Origin: Aradus depressus
Taxonomy: Eukaryota; Arthropoda; Insecta; Hemiptera; Aradidae
Length of the DNA: 64,000 nucleotides
Assembly: GCA_963662175.1 (NCBI GenBank)
Contig: OY759214.1
Coordinates: forward strand, 78,566,037 to 78,630,036
Reading direction: 5' to 3'
A program made the translations under genes and the position numbers. How positions within the stretch are numbered: the stretch's first letter is position 1; each line of letters starts with the position of its first letter. The notes below the pieces were generated by a model. The model searched no databases and was not told the origin of the DNA. It saw only the letters and a list, made by a program, of their open reading frames with translations. Below, one piece after another: positions 1-11,525 of the stretch.

Positions 1-205
1 CCACGAAGACTCTCCCCACAAATCCGCCACGACGTCTCAAGCGGGCATGGCAGAAGGACCTGCTCCAGGACTAGCCTGGACTCTTCTTCGGTCACGTACC
101 TCAGCAGTACAGCGACACACTTGCCACAGCACATCATCACAGTCACTAGTGACAAATGTTGTCGTTGTGAATATGTAAATAAATAAATAAATAAAATAAA
201 TAGAT
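1..205 (+). repeat. Possible 3' end of a LINE with (TAAA)n tail
   Basis: The first ~170 bases are less AT-rich than what follows and run into a short TAAA run at about 176-203. Many insect LINEs end in such a simple-repeat tail. One frame gives a basic stretch ending at a stop near base 74. No domain is visible, so the LINE assignment is inference from the tail only. Confidence 0.3.
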
Positions 206-840
206 TTCAATTGAATTCAATGGATTTTTTCTAGCCTTTTTGTAGACAATAACAGCTGTGAATATTTTTATCGAAAAAGTTATAGATTAGAACACTGCTC
301 AAAAAAGTGGTGTCCGATGGTAAACCGAAAAGGGCTTCGCCCGGATTTTTACATTTGAAATCGAAAAATTCTATTTTGCGCGAGAATTTTGTCTTTCAAT
401 TGATTTCAATGGGGATTTCGTTTTTCGGTGATTATTCCTTCATGGTATGTTTGATTTCAGATTTTTTTATTAGTAAACCATCGTCACCGTGTCCACTACC
501 ACCGTGGCAAATTTCAATGTGATCAGTAAAGGGGTTTAAGGAGGAGTAAGAGTACAACGCAATACATGAGTCGTCTAAGAAAGACAACTCCACCACAGAC
601 AAATATTATATAGACCTTAGAAGGATATAGAAAGCTTCAGTTAAGTTCCCGAAAGTTATTCGAATTCAAATCAAGCAAAAACGTCTTCAAAATTGATGTT
701 TCAGCTTTAGATGCGGAAACGATAGTAATGATAAACATGCTTCAATCCAAAAATAGTGATATAAATGCGGAAAATTTGAAAAAATTTATCAAAAATAATT
801 ATTGCCCTTACTTATACACAACCTATTAATTTTAAGACAA
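206..840. other. No recognisable feature
   Basis: AT-rich sequence with only short open frames and no domain, tRNA-like box or clear repeat that I can see. Confidence 0.5.
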
Positions 841-1010
841 ACCGGCCGAAGAGAAGGAGGATCAGAGGGGGAGGCTCAACTCAACTAATAACTGCCAAAT
901 GAATGTATTGACATTAAATTTAGTATGATTCAGAAGTCAATTAGTAGCGCGCAAAATTAGTTGATTAATTCTGAGAGAGTACATGATCGGTAATTCACTA
1001 ATTTTGTATA
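841..1010 (+). repeat. Dispersed repeat family A, right-end fragment
   Basis: Contains the family hallmarks 'aataactgcc', 'gaatgtattgacat' and 'tttagtatga', then a degenerate terminal motif (gtacatgatcggtaattcac) near 980-1000. The same string of motifs recurs at 8841-9013, 10590-10915, 12985-13165, 32755-32960 and 34650-35012, and in inverse orientation at 1613-2090, 10032-10258, 13905-14065 and 57721-57850. Non-coding, MITE-like. Confidence 0.5.
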
Positions 1011-1612
1011 GATGGGAAAGTCAAACGTCTGTTCCAATTATCACAGAACCAATTATGGCAATGACAATAAACAACGTAATTTTGGGAATAACACATAATA
1101 ATAATATTTGTAGTTGCTTCTCTCTAGGGCGACGAAACAATAAGAATTCATGGTACATTAGTACTAAAATTATTAACAAAATACTATAAAAAAAACTATT
1201 AAAACCAAGGTACCTGTGTTAGTGTAGTTAGGAACGTGGTGAGTGGGGGCTACACTGGGCATGTCTATGACGGAATGTCTTTAATGTTTAATGTGAGTAC
1301 GGCCTGGTCGGTAGTCATGGCAAGTTTGAACAACCAAACAAACCAAACACAACTCATATATTTGTTTTATTGTTATTTATTTTATATAGCAGCTTGGAAA
1401 GTACACAAAATATTATTTATATATCAAACTAAAACTACATTAGAGAGGTCTCTGCACGCACAACTTGAGTAAAATTAGCTGACTTCCATAGAAGCTATTC
1501 ACACCTCTCTTACTTCCCCATATGGGTTATACAATTGGTCAAAAATTCGATGTTCAGTTTTCACTGGAATTTTATTATTTTTTCTGTTTTCCTGAATTTA
1601 ACAATTTAAAAA

Positions 1613-2090
1613 AAGTGTGGGTGAATCACCGAATATGTATTTCCCCAACACGAATTAATGAAGAACATTTTCTCTCCCTTGGGTTAATACATCAATATTT
1701 GACTTACATAGTGGCTCCCAAGTCCTCATACTAAATTTTGTCTCGATGCATGCATTAAATTGGCAGTTATTCGGTTATTTAAGTCGAACCCCTCATCTCT
1801 GCTCCACCTTCCCTTCAACCAATTTCCCGGAACATTGATAGGTGCCAACCTTATGGGGTTTTGAATTTAAATATATACTTTTATGTAATACATTCATTAC
1901 ATAGGCAGTTATTGGGATTTTTGAGATGAGCCCCTCTGATCCTCCCCTCCCCTTCCGATGATTCCACTGAAAATTAATAGGTGTCGTGCTTAAAAGACTT
2001 CTAGTTTACATATGGAATTTCGTGTAAATACATTCATTACAACGGTAGTTATTATAGTTTTTGTGTTAAGCATGTACCAGTTACGTTCAG
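1613..2090 (-). repeat. Dispersed repeat family A, left half (inverse orientation)
   Basis: Begins with the terminal motif 'gggtgaatcaccga' followed by a 'ttccccaa' block, the reverse complement of the right end seen in other copies. Inside, a subunit of roughly 130-150 bp is repeated: 'cattcattac', 'ggcagttatt', a pyrimidine-rich block, then 'aataggtg'. This suggests an element built of inverted halves, each with tandem subunits. Confidence 0.5.
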
Positions 2091-2100
2091 AAACTGGTGC

Positions 2101-3610
2101 GAGTGACCTCGCGGTCATTTCCTATTCCCCCTTAATTCTTCTTCTGATGATGCAGAAAAGTGTATTAAAACATTTTTGAACAGGAAGAGAATCCCTTTTT
2201 TCACTTTATAAAGAAGCATCCTGTAACATCGCTACACATAGAAAATGTATATGATAAGTTATTTAATGTAACATCGAAGAATGGAAACGCGGTTATATTG
2301 TGGAATCTTGCGATAAATTAATAAAACAAACTTCATATGCGAGGTAGGTAAGGAAGGGGTTGGAATTTGATGTCTTTGTTGATCGTAAAATAATAAAATA
2401 TTTTTTCACTTTTTATCAATAACACTGCTTCAACTAAAATTAAAGATAACATTATTAAATTCTAACGAGATAAACTTAATAGGAAGAGCTTCTTCTGATT
2501 TTTATTATTATTTCAGTCATCAGTAATTATTTTGTTACATCCACACGCTGAACCGTCGACTCAAAATACTCTTCGGGTTTCTAAATAAACGATCAAAATT
2601 AGACATGACACAAAAAAGGAACTGATACACTTACTTACTGAGACCTTTATGGACATAAGGATCACAGATATAAGGTTCAGGAAAAACTACTTACATACGG
2701 GTTTTTAGTAAATTTTACACAAAGACAAACCCAGATATACATACATTATCTTCACAACACTTACCCCAAAACCCACCACGAAAGTTGAAGAGAAGATGGA
2801 ACCGCGACTTACTGTCACCTTGAATCATATTCCTTATTAATATTTTTCAACATTTCCTTTACTTTTATTACCTCTCCTACTACCCATCCATCAAAATTGT
2901 CTTTCAATTCCTTTTTATTTATTTTATTATTATTTTATTTTTTAAAATTATTATTATTATTATTTTTTGTCCTAATAATTAAGATAAATTTTCTGGGTGG
3001 CCTTGCTCTCACATGCCATTCACGCCACCATTAAAGATGCTGTTTGTTGCAACCCAGCAACAGTTGTATCTTTATAGATAGAAGACAAAAAAAAATTCCC
3101 AATAATTATTTCATGCATATCACATATAAATTAGTCTAACTTGTTAGAATTTAATAATTTTTGTTTTGCTACATAAAAAAAAGGGAAGTAAGTATATCAG
3201 AAAAAACAGATACTTAACTGTAAAGCCACGGGGACTTGCTAGTTCAAATTCCAGCTCCTTCCTTGCCTACCTGATGTACCTATATAAGAAGAGTTCTTAT
3301 TCAGCAAACTTGTTTTAGTTTATAACTAGAAGTGACGATAGTAACCGGTAGTAAATGTAAACTTTTTTTGTGGAATGGTCAATACTTCAAATAAGAAGTT
3401 CGTTTTATTTATTTATTTATTATTAATTATTTATAATCCTGCCACCCACCGATAGATATTTAGAAAAGAAGATTGTGTGACATTTAACCCAATTTAATAT
3501 TCTCTCTTCTCAAAATCATTTCAAACTGGCATTCGTCTCAATTTTTGTCCAAAATCTAATTAAATCTAAATTAGCACATGTGACTTCTGCATTTCAAATT
3601 AATTTCTGCG
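2101..3610. other. AT-rich, no recognisable gene
   Basis: Only low-complexity stretches stand out, for example an ATT-rich run at about 2910-2970 and a TTTA run near 3405-3425. No coding domain is visible in any frame. Confidence 0.5.
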
Positions 3611-3640
3611 TTTGGGTGCTCTCAATATACGCACAGACAA

Positions 3641-4578
3641 ACATGGTCAAAACGTGTTCAGGGGGACCTTGAAACGTGAAAATCCGTTGAAAAATATCGG
3701 GGTTTCTCACGATTATAATACTTTATTATACTACAGGCATAAGAAAGTAACAAGAACTTTTCTATATTTCCTAGATATAAGTAAGGCAGTGAAGTCACTG
3801 TCTATGTTCCCTTTTAAATACTCACGTAATAGTCCATTAAAATTGAACATTATTCTTTGAATCACATTCAGAGTATCATAACATCATCGGAAGTTGTGTG
3901 ATCTTGAAGAAAAAACAAACATATTATTTACGATATTTAAAAAAAACGGCTGATCTCTAAACTACATTTACGAAATTGAAACGCATCCTCTATACAAATT
4001 ATATAATCAAGATTTCTTTAATATCTATAGTTAAGGTGTTAATAATAACTTACGTAATTCCCGACACACTTCTTGGTGACAATCTTAGCGTGAAACTTGT
4101 TCCAGGAACACTCGGGCTGAAGAACATATATAGATGATATTACACAACACTGATCTACTTTGATTATGTCCAATACTCAATACTGATCTACTATGTCTAT
4201 GACGAGCACACAACTATTATGTCCATGACTGTCTGAGGTGAAGTGGCTCTATACAATTCAAGCTCCACGTCGATGCAGGCAACTCAATAATAGATGTAAT
4301 GATGGAATCGTCTCACTTTATTATTAGTCCACCTTTATTCTCGGCCAATATTTACTTTCTATTTGACATTATCAATTTTATTTATTTTCTTATATTTATT
4401 ATTTAAATTGAAATTATCATAGGGAAGGAGTTCCAAAACATTCGGCAAATTTACGCTGAATGAATTCCATTTTTACTTTTTTACACTTATAGTATAAGGA
4501 AATATTGTAATAGTGCGAAAATCCGCCCCCCATCGATTTTCACGTTTCAAGGTCTCCTGAATACGTTTTGACCATTTT
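3641..4578. repeat. Inverted-repeat pair bounding ~0.9 kb
   Basis: The arm at 3642-3686 is nearly the reverse complement of 4532-4576, about 45 bp with a few mismatches; both contain 'accttgaaacgtgaaaat' or its complement. The interior has no transposase frame. It could be a MITE with subterminal repeats or two copies of one repeat in opposite orientation. A related stretch lies at about 63110-63290. Confidence 0.5.
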
Positions 4579-4744
4579 AGCAATGATGGCTGCCTATGCA
4601 TATGTGTGTATATGATTGAAAAGTTGTGAGCTCTCTACCGCAAGAACGATTCTATGAACTTGAAATTTGGTATGAAGAGGTCACATGTTTTAACTTAGGT
4701 CTGATGAGATTTTGGCCGAAATCGAACTAAAATTAAGACCACTT

Positions 4745-4853
4745 TCCCCCTGCAGCTAAATACATTTTACAAGATACAGCTTATGTTTATGACCTAATCA
4801 AAAATTTTTCGAATAGTTGTAGAAAATATTGAAATACACAATTTATATGAAAT
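4745..4853 (+). repeat. Direct repeat, copy 1 of 2
   Basis: Matches 5215-5320 with scattered differences; both carry 'acagcttatgtttatgacct' followed by a 'gaaatacataattt'-like block. The two copies bracket the palindromic element at 4949-5172. Confidence 0.55.
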
Positions 4854-4948
4854 ATGATTTTTTACAGGTCGTAGCAACGAACTTCAAAATATGGTTTATG
4901 TATTAGTAGTTTTTTTGAAAAATTATAAAAATTCAGAAAATTATGTAA

Positions 4949-5172
4949 CGTGGACATTACAGGATTTTCTACCAACCACGCTTACAGATCACTCTCTCCC
5001 TCTCCACCTCCCCTTCTCAAAATCATTTCATTTTGTCTCTTTGAAAAGCATAATTTTGAGAGTAGACATTCTTATACCCAGTAATGCCAGTATGAAATAA
5101 TTTTGAGAGAAAGGAGAGAGAGTGATCTGTAAGCGTTGTTGGAATAAGTATACCCAGTAATGGCCACATTGG
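4949..5172. mobile_element. Palindromic MITE with 'cttacagatcactctct' arms
   Basis: The left arm (about 4975-5035) and right arm (about 5085-5150) are inverted repeats of each other: 'cttacagatcactctct' on the left, 'agagagtgatctgtaag' on the right. Outside them, 'ggacattac' and 'gtaatggcc' extend the symmetry. No coding capacity. A half-copy of the same arm occurs at 32595-32690 and a diverged one near 17385-17505. Superfamily unknown. Confidence 0.6.
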
Positions 5173-5214
5173 ATATGTTTTTTTTACTGTCCCTATTTTC
5201 TTCTCCTCCGGAAC

Positions 5215-5320
5215 CTAACTGCATTTTACAAAATACAGCTTATGTTTATGACCTAATCATAAATCTTTTCGAGTAACAGTTATAGAGAATACTGAAATAC
5301 ATAATTTGTATGGCCATCTT
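5215..5320 (+). repeat. Direct repeat, copy 2 of 2
   Basis: Second copy of the repeat at 4745-4853, diverged by scattered substitutions and small indels. Confidence 0.55.
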
Positions 5321-5344
5321 GAAAAACATCTTGAAATGTAATTT

Positions 5345-7590
5345 TGAAACACTAGGTTGAAACACACACACAAAATCATCTGTAAGCGAATACGTAACCT
5401 AAAACTATTTACAATATATCTTCTACAAGACAGCTACTTCCCTTAGTCTGGATGCAGTCTCTCTAACACCGGGTGGGTCAAGAAGAAGAAGGGAGTTCTT
5501 AACCTTTATTTTTTGGTTGAAACTGTTAGTATCCACATTTAAAGAAATATATATTAAAATATTTACTTAAGGGTTGGTGCGGGTAGTACTCTGACCCGTT
5601 GTTGGCGTTAAACACTATTAAAATGAATACAAATACAAATATATTCGGCTAAACGCACTATCATGAATATATTCTGTTACGCGCACGCTCATCATTCAGA
5701 TAGATCATCGATTGTTCCTACTTCTAATGTTAGGATTTTAAAAAGTGGATTTTCATTGCGTTTTCACGACGACCCTTAACACAAAAATTGTTTAAATAAG
5801 AAAAAAACAACGATTGAAAATAAATGAAACATTTAATCAACTCTGATTAATAAAAATATTTATATATGTATAAATGATTTGAAATTTAATAAAACTCTAG
5901 GATAAAAATATATAAAAAAGAAATCAAGATATTAAAAAAAAAAATATCTAGGAATTGAGCGCGCCAAAAATAGAAAGAAAAATATTTACGATTTACTAGA
6001 ACTAAAAAAACTGGGCATGTCAAACTAAAATTAAAAAAATAAATAATTCACTTGCAAAAAAAAAACATGAAAAGCGAAAACAAAAATTAAATTCATACTG
6101 CTAGGGAAACTACAATTAATTATAAACAAAAATAACTGAATAAACTGTCCACGCTCATGCTAATGGAAAAAATAAATAAAAATATATAAATTTACGTCAT
6201 CAACTTGTTATCAAAAAAAGACGTTTGATTTCGAAAGTGTACCTGGTTCGAACCACTGGTACTTTAGATAGGTACTCAGTGGTGAGGTTCGCCAGTATTT
6301 ATTTACTTACATGTGTTTAACAGGTTTTTTTTGGAGAAGTGCTTCATACTGATTATACTGTTACAATGTACTCTCTAAACCCTTGAATTGTCCAAGTATT
6401 TTAAAGACAGTATATTTGGAATGGAGCAATATTGTTAATAATTTGACAGAATCATTCCAAACGTGTCTCTTCCCTTCTGTTACACGAATCCGGATTGGGG
6501 AGCGATCTACAGGGTATCCATCTCCCTAGCAACAGATTCGCATACTCTGCAGTTCTTGGACTGATTCACTCTACCACTCCCTCAAGAGGTTACCTAGAGA
6601 TCATCAAATAATTCATCCTACTCACACGTGCCAATTTAATGTGTAACTGAAAGATATTTTTTGATCTTATTGATCCGTCTATTTTAAGCTGTACTATATA
6701 TAGAACTTCCCATTAAATATTATGAAACTAACATATTATACTTTAATTACTCTTGTCGGAGTTCCCAAAAGTGAAAATGTCACAGGGTCGTGAAGGACTG
6801 AAACCATATATCCAAATGGCAGCGAAAACAATCAATGAAATTTGTCGTGTGATTTTGATATCACTTTATATTGTTGTAGAAATAATAATATTCAGTAGTG
6901 ACTGGAAATTTCCGTATTAGCACCCTAAAGCTTGTCTTTTTTCCTATCTCTCGCCTCAACAAAATAGTTTCTCTTCATCTTAGCGTTAAATTAAAATGTT
7001 TGTTAGTAATTGAAAAAGTTAATGAAAATCAATTTGGCTGCAAAAATATTTTTAAAAAAACCCTAATAAAAAGCATCTTGCAATGTAAGAAAAAAAGAAA
7101 ATTGATACATATATATCAATAAGAATAAATTAATTAAAAAAAACAAAAAACAGGGTACTAAGAATAGCTTAAGTGATCGGGTTTTATTATCTTGATGTGA
7201 AACAGGTGGTTAAATAAAATAAAAAATAAAATAATATATAGCGACTATTTAACTGAGAACAACTGGAAGGTCTTCATTTGCATATTGGTAAAATAAAAAA
7301 AGGACTTTAAAATTGAAATATTAAAGGAACAGGTTGAAGCTTGGTATCTAGCCTCTAGATCGTACCAACATGATTAACTCTTCTGATAAACTGATGAATA
7401 TATTATTCACTGAATATATTTTCACGAATTCACCCTATTAATTTACTGTATTAGGTAGCTATTTAGCAAATTTTGTTCGATTTCAATAAGGTGAAATGTA
7501 TAAAAAAACAAATTTATATACTAAATACGTTAATGTAGAGCAATGTGTCTCAGAATTTATCAATGATCTATTATTAGGCAATAGAGAGTA
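5345..7590. other. AT-rich, no recognisable gene
   Basis: Many A-runs and short open frames, none with a recognisable domain. A palindromic 'ggttcgaacca' at about 6245 resembles a B box, but no A box is at the right distance. Confidence 0.5.
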
Positions 7591-7594
7591 TTGA

Positions 7595-8008
7595 ATGGGA
7601 CATCGTTTTAAAGAGCATATAGACAGTTCAGAAGTATATTTATTTCAGGGGAAAGATGTCTGGATATCCCAGATATTACGAGCATCAGATCACAGAGATT
7701 TTAACTCCAAACTCTTCTTTAAGAGGATAAAACAGCCGATCTGTTCATGCGGGGGCATCGTGACTGCAGAACATGTATTCCTCGAATGTCCGAATAACAA
7801 CGCCAGGGTAGAGTTGATTCGCTGGAGTGACTCTTACCTGGTACTGGACCTGCGGCAACTGGACTGTCTATTATATATATATAAGATTCCAAGTTACTTG
7901 AATTTAAATTATTCCTTTTTATTTTATCAAAGGCCCCTCGTTGGGCGCCAATGTAACGTTTATTATTATTATGTTAACAAGAATCTAAAAAAAAGGTTAA
8001 TGGGTTAG
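7595..8008 (+). pseudogene. LINE ORF2 C-terminal zinc-knuckle remnant
   Basis: An open frame of 137 codons. Residues ~49-66 read CSCGGIVTAEHVFLECP, the C-x-C-x7-H-x4-C pattern found near the end of the pol protein of many non-LTR retrotransposons, after the RT and RNase H domains. Upstream residues (KDVWISQILRASDH and so on) fit the linker before that motif. The catalytic domains are missing; upstream sequence is AT-rich with no RT motif, so this is a 5'-truncated copy. The apparent ATG is not a true start. The clade cannot be assigned. Sequence after the stop is T/A-rich and may be the element's 3' UTR. Confidence 0.65.
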
Positions 8009-8294
8009 TGAACAAAATGATTTTTTTACAATATATTAAATAATTCTCTTATAATTTAATTTTTTTTTAAAATGTAATTTTGGCAAATGACAAACTAAAA
8101 GACATGATATTTCTATGGATTATAACAATTCTGGCAACTCACGGCATCGTCGTTTTTATCTTTCCTTCTTCTTCCAAAACACTCCTTCATATAACTGTCC
8201 TGTCCTCCATCTTCCCGCGGATACTGTCCGCAGGACCTTCTTCTTTGCTCTTCTTAACCACACACCTCCTTCTACGCTCTTCCAAATCACACCA

Positions 8295-8385
8295 CACCTC
8301 CTCCAAGATCCTCTAAAATCATACTACCTCCTCCAAGATTCTCTAAAACCATACTACCTCCTCCAAGATACTACTACGAGTCGGC
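8295..8385 (+). repeat. Short tandem repeat, ~30-31 bp x 3
   Basis: Three copies beginning 'acctcctccaag' at about 8295, 8326 and 8356. They sit in a pyrimidine-rich open stretch (8080-8576) that encodes low-complexity Ser/Leu/Tyr-rich peptide and is probably untranslated LINE 3' sequence. Confidence 0.6.
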
Positions 8386-8600
8386 TTCTTCCTTCTCTTC
8401 TCGCCATTTTTTCCCCCACCATATATCATCAGGTTTGTCTTTTCTTTTATAGTTTATCATATTTTTTTCTTTTTGTATCTTTTGCCAAGAGGTTCATTTT
8501 TATTTATTTGTATTTACTTATTTCTTTAATTATTATTTCTATACATTCTTTATATTTTTTATTAAATAAAAAATAACAATTTCTTTTATCATTCTTTTTG

Positions 8601-8840
8601 ATGTCCTAAGTTTGTCCTAAGTTTTGCCTACCCTAAATTTTTATTCATCTAGGATAGGGGTCATTAACGAGTACCTAACATCGCACAGGCTCGGGACCAT
8701 CGCTTAAAGTCCCATCCGAAGGACGGCGTGCTTGAGTTTATTTTACCTCCCAGATAAAAAAAACTAAGAGCCTCGGTCGGGTTTCGAACCCACGATCTTG
8801 AGCTCAGAAAACAAGCATACCACTGAGCTACCGGCGCCCT
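8601..8840 (-). mobile_element. SINE family 1 copy (tRNA-derived), minus strand
   Basis: Read on the minus strand it begins 'gggcgccggtagctcagtgg', a tRNA-like head with an A-box, followed by a B-box ('ggttcgaaaccc'-type) about 45 bp later, then a body with 'ttaagcgatggtcccgagcc' and 'cgttaatgac'. It lacks the TTAGG tail seen at 15507 and 59418. Pol III transcription is known for this class; here it is inferred from the boxes. Confidence 0.8.
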
Positions 8841-9013
8841 CAATAACTGATGTAATGATTGTATTGAGATTTTATATTTAAATTCAAAACCCTATAAGGA
8901 TGGCACCTAATAATTTTCCGCGAAATCAGTCGACGATAAAAGGGGACCAGAGAAGAGGGACTCGGTACATAGCTGGTGATCCACCGACGATTTTTTTTCT
9001 CTTTTTCATTGTA
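8841..9013 (+). repeat. Dispersed repeat family A, right-end fragment
   Basis: Carries 'aataactgatgtaatgatt', 'aaaaccctataaggatggca' and a right terminus 'ggtgatccaccgacga'. It continues after the 9014-9482 insertion; the joined sequence matches 10800-10990. Confidence 0.6.
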
Positions 9014-9482
9014 TAGGGTGTTCTTTTTTAGAGATTTGTTTTTCCAAGAGGGATTAAAATTTGTGCTCAGTTTGGTTTGCCATTTCACCATGAATAGACT
9101 TACGCCAGAACAACGCTTGCAAATTGTGCAAATATATTTCGATAATCGTGGTTCAGTTCGCGAAACTTACCGTGGAATACGTCAATTTTACGGTCGACAT
9201 AATCGTCCAACCGAGCAATTAATTCGAATAACCATGCATCGGTTTTGCACCACGCATACTCTAATTGATAATATGCATCCGCAGAGCCGTCGTTCAATGC
9301 GCACCGAAGAAGCCATTGCTGCTGTAGAGCGTAGTGTCGCTGGCGGCCATATGCCCAAAATCATAGTTAAACACTAATGGCATAAAATTATCTTTCCAAT
9401 AAAGCCAATACCATGGCCACTACCACGATTATTATGAATTTTATTTCATTTTAAAGTTCTATACCTCTATAAAAACACCCAT
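9014..9482 (+). mobile_element. Internally deleted Tc1/mariner-like (DUF4817) element
   Basis: Terminal inverted repeats are visible: TAGGGTGTTC... at 9014 and ...AACACCCAT ending at 9482. A TA target duplication flanks it (9012-9013 and 9483-9484). The related repeat near 10.9 kb has the same flanking sequence with a single TA and no insert, a natural empty site. At 469 bp it is far below the ~1.3 kb of a full element and holds only the first and last parts of a transposase gene. Confidence 0.7.
9090..9377 (+). pseudogene. DUF4817-type transposase, N- and C-terminal ends fused by deletion
   Basis: The ATG at 9090 was chosen because the protein from there (95 aa) starts like this family: LTPEQRLQIVQIYFDN, a helix-turn-helix region, then 'GRHNRPTEQLI' at ~39-49 and 'HPQSRRSMRTEE' near 70-81. 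The last ~10 residues (GGHMPKIIVKH) resemble the family's extreme C-terminus, so the DDE catalytic core has been cut out while the frame stayed open. It cannot catalyse transposition. It could at most give a DNA-binding peptide; I infer a dead derivative mobilised by a full-length relative elsewhere. Confidence 0.7.
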
Positions 9483-10025
9483 TAGTTGAAGTTGTGCATG
9501 TAATAATGAGACCATCCATAGTATAGCCTCTAATACCGTTTACAAAGACCTGAGCTGCAGTAGTGCCCACGTCTATTGGCGACAAGAACCCAGAACAAGT
9601 TTTCCCCCCTACATATTACATTAATTGCCCCGACTTGTCCCGAACAGACTTGTGAAAGCTGTTTTTCACTGTCTATATAAGGATAAGAACTAGAAATAAC
9701 AAAACAATGGCCACTACCCGTCCTCCCACACATCTCCTACTATTGCACAGTCTCAGCTTTCTTAGCACCAATATACCTACATAGAAAAGGGAAAATAAGT
9801 TTTTGTTTAAAGAATATTCTTTGCGGAGCTCACAGCATTCGCGAGAGTATTAAGAATTTCGAACGGAAAAAGGTATTCGTTTGCTGTACCCTATATCGAT
9901 GCTCTATCAGCGAATGGGTATAGTATTCTGGCCATTGCGGCATTGGGAGCGATATCTAGTCCTCCCTTTCTCCTCTGTAAAATACTGTGGACAGTTTATT
10001 AATAATTTCACAGGCTGTATAATAA
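9483..10025. other. Repeat-derived stretch, no gene recognised
   Basis: Bases 9483-9545 match 10913-10975 (both contain 'accatccatagta' and 'ctctaataccgttt'). The remainder has no domain I recognise; a 67-codon minus-strand frame at 9530-9733 is not assignable. Confidence 0.45.
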
Positions 10026-10031
10026 AAATGT

Positions 10032-10915
10032 CGTTGACGAATCACCGGCAATGTACTTCCCCAAAACAAATTAATTTTTTTGCTCCCCCTTCAAAACCTG
10101 TCGACATAGTGGCTTCTGAACCTTTCTAGTTTTTGAGTTTAGCTCCCTCCCTTAAAACCCTTCTTCCCTTGACTAATATGGCTTAAAATTAATAAGTGTC
10201 GTCCTTAGGGGATTCTGTATATAAAATTAAGTGTCTATATATTCATTCTATCGGGAGTTACCGTGTTCACAGGCACACACACACATACACACAGACAGCC
10301 TTTTTTTTTTTTTTTAATTTTTGGAATCAGGGTGTCGAAAACATGAAATTTTGGTGAAAACTCAACTTGGAATTCATATAACTGGAAAAGGAAAACGTAG
10401 TCTGACCGATTTTATTATTTTTGTTAGCCGGTTTTCTAGGCTGCTCTCATCATAATACTATCTGATAAAACATTATTTAAATTATAATAATTTAAAAGTG
10501 TTAAAATGAATAAATAAAATAAAACTGCGAATTAAATAACTAAATAAATGTATCCTAAACATTCTGAGCACAACAACTATTGATTTTCAGCTAAATCGGC
10601 CAAAAGGAAAGAAGCAAGTATGGGAGGCTTAACACGAAACCTTTAATAACTATCGTTGTAATGAATGAATTGACACGAAATTTAATATGTAAATTCAAAG
10701 CTCTCTAAGGGCACCTACTGATTTTCAGTCAAGTTAGTCAAGGGAAGGGGGGGGGGGGGGGGGATCAGAGGGGGTTTCAACTCAATGAAATTTTGTATTT
10801 AAATTCAAAACCCCTTAAGGATGGCACCTAATACTTTTCCACGAAATCTGTCGAAGAATCAGAGGAGGAAGTACATAGCTCCATCGACTATTTTTTTTCT
10901 CTTTTTTCATTGTAG
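10032..10915. mobile_element. Dispersed repeat family A, near-complete copy with inverted halves
   Basis: The left end at 10032-10062 contains 'gaatcaccggcaatgtactt'; the right end at 10868-10900 is its degenerate inverse. The left half (10130-10258) is minus-oriented and the right half (10590-10860) plus-oriented relative to other copies. In between lies the 10296-10555 block. A poly-G tract (~10749-10762) interrupts the right half. No ORF; best read as a large non-autonomous inverted-repeat element. Confidence 0.5.
10296..10555 (+). repeat. ~260-bp direct duplication, copy 1
   Basis: Starts in a T-run, then 'ggaatcagggtgtcgaaaac', and ends in 'aataaataaaataaaactg'. It matches 10988-11510 except that the second copy has five tandem copies of a 68-bp internal segment where this one has a single copy. 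Confidence 0.7.
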
Positions 10916-10987
10916 TTGAAGTGGTATATGTAATAACGATACCATCCATAGTACAGTCTCTAATACCGTTTTTTATACGTCTAATAG

Positions 10988-11510
10988 ACATTTTTTTTTT
11001 TTTTTTAAATTTTTGGAATCAGGGTGTAGAAAACATGAAATTTTGGTGAAAACTGAACTTGGAAATCATTTAGCTGGGGAAGGTAAACGTAGTCTGATTT
11101 TATTATTTGTGTTAGCCGGATTTTGAGGCTGCTCTCATCATAATACTATCTGATAAAACATTATTTAAATTATATTGTGTTAGCCGGATTTTGAGGCTGC
11201 TCTCATCATAATACTATCTGATAAAACATTATTTAAATTATATTGTGTTAGCCGGATTTTGAGGCTGCTCTCATCATAATACTATCTGATAAAACATTAT
11301 TTAAATTATATTGTGTTAGCCGGATTTTGAGGCTGCTCTCATCATAATACTATCTGATAAAACATTATTTAAATTATATTGTGTTAGCCGGATTTTGAGG
11401 CTGCTCTCATCATAATACTATCTGATAAAACATTATTTAAATTATAATAATTTAATAATGTTAAAATGAATAAATAAAATAAAACTGAGAAATAAATAAT
11501 TAAATAACAA
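10988..11510 (+). repeat. ~260-bp direct duplication, copy 2 (expanded)
   Basis: Second copy of the 10296-10555 block, longer because of the 68-bp expansion at 11107-11446. Confidence 0.7.
11107..11446 (+). repeat. Tandem repeat, 68 bp x 5
   Basis: Five essentially identical units start at 11107, 11175, 11243, 11311 and 11379, each with 'gttagccggattttgaggct'. The lack of differences between units points to recent amplification. A single diverged unit is present in copy 1 near 10424. Confidence 0.95.
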
Positions 11511-11525
11511 CTTAAAATTATTCGG

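Noticed and set aside
6230..6310. tRNA-like 'ggttcgaacca' near 6245 as a SINE or tRNA
   Set aside because: The motif is a palindrome that matches a B box by chance; no A box at the right distance and no shared body with either SINE family.
8115..8576. 153-codon frame as a secreted or membrane protein
   Set aside because: Low-complexity pyrimidine-rich sequence with a short tandem repeat gives hydrophobic residues by composition. It lies between a LINE end and a SINE.
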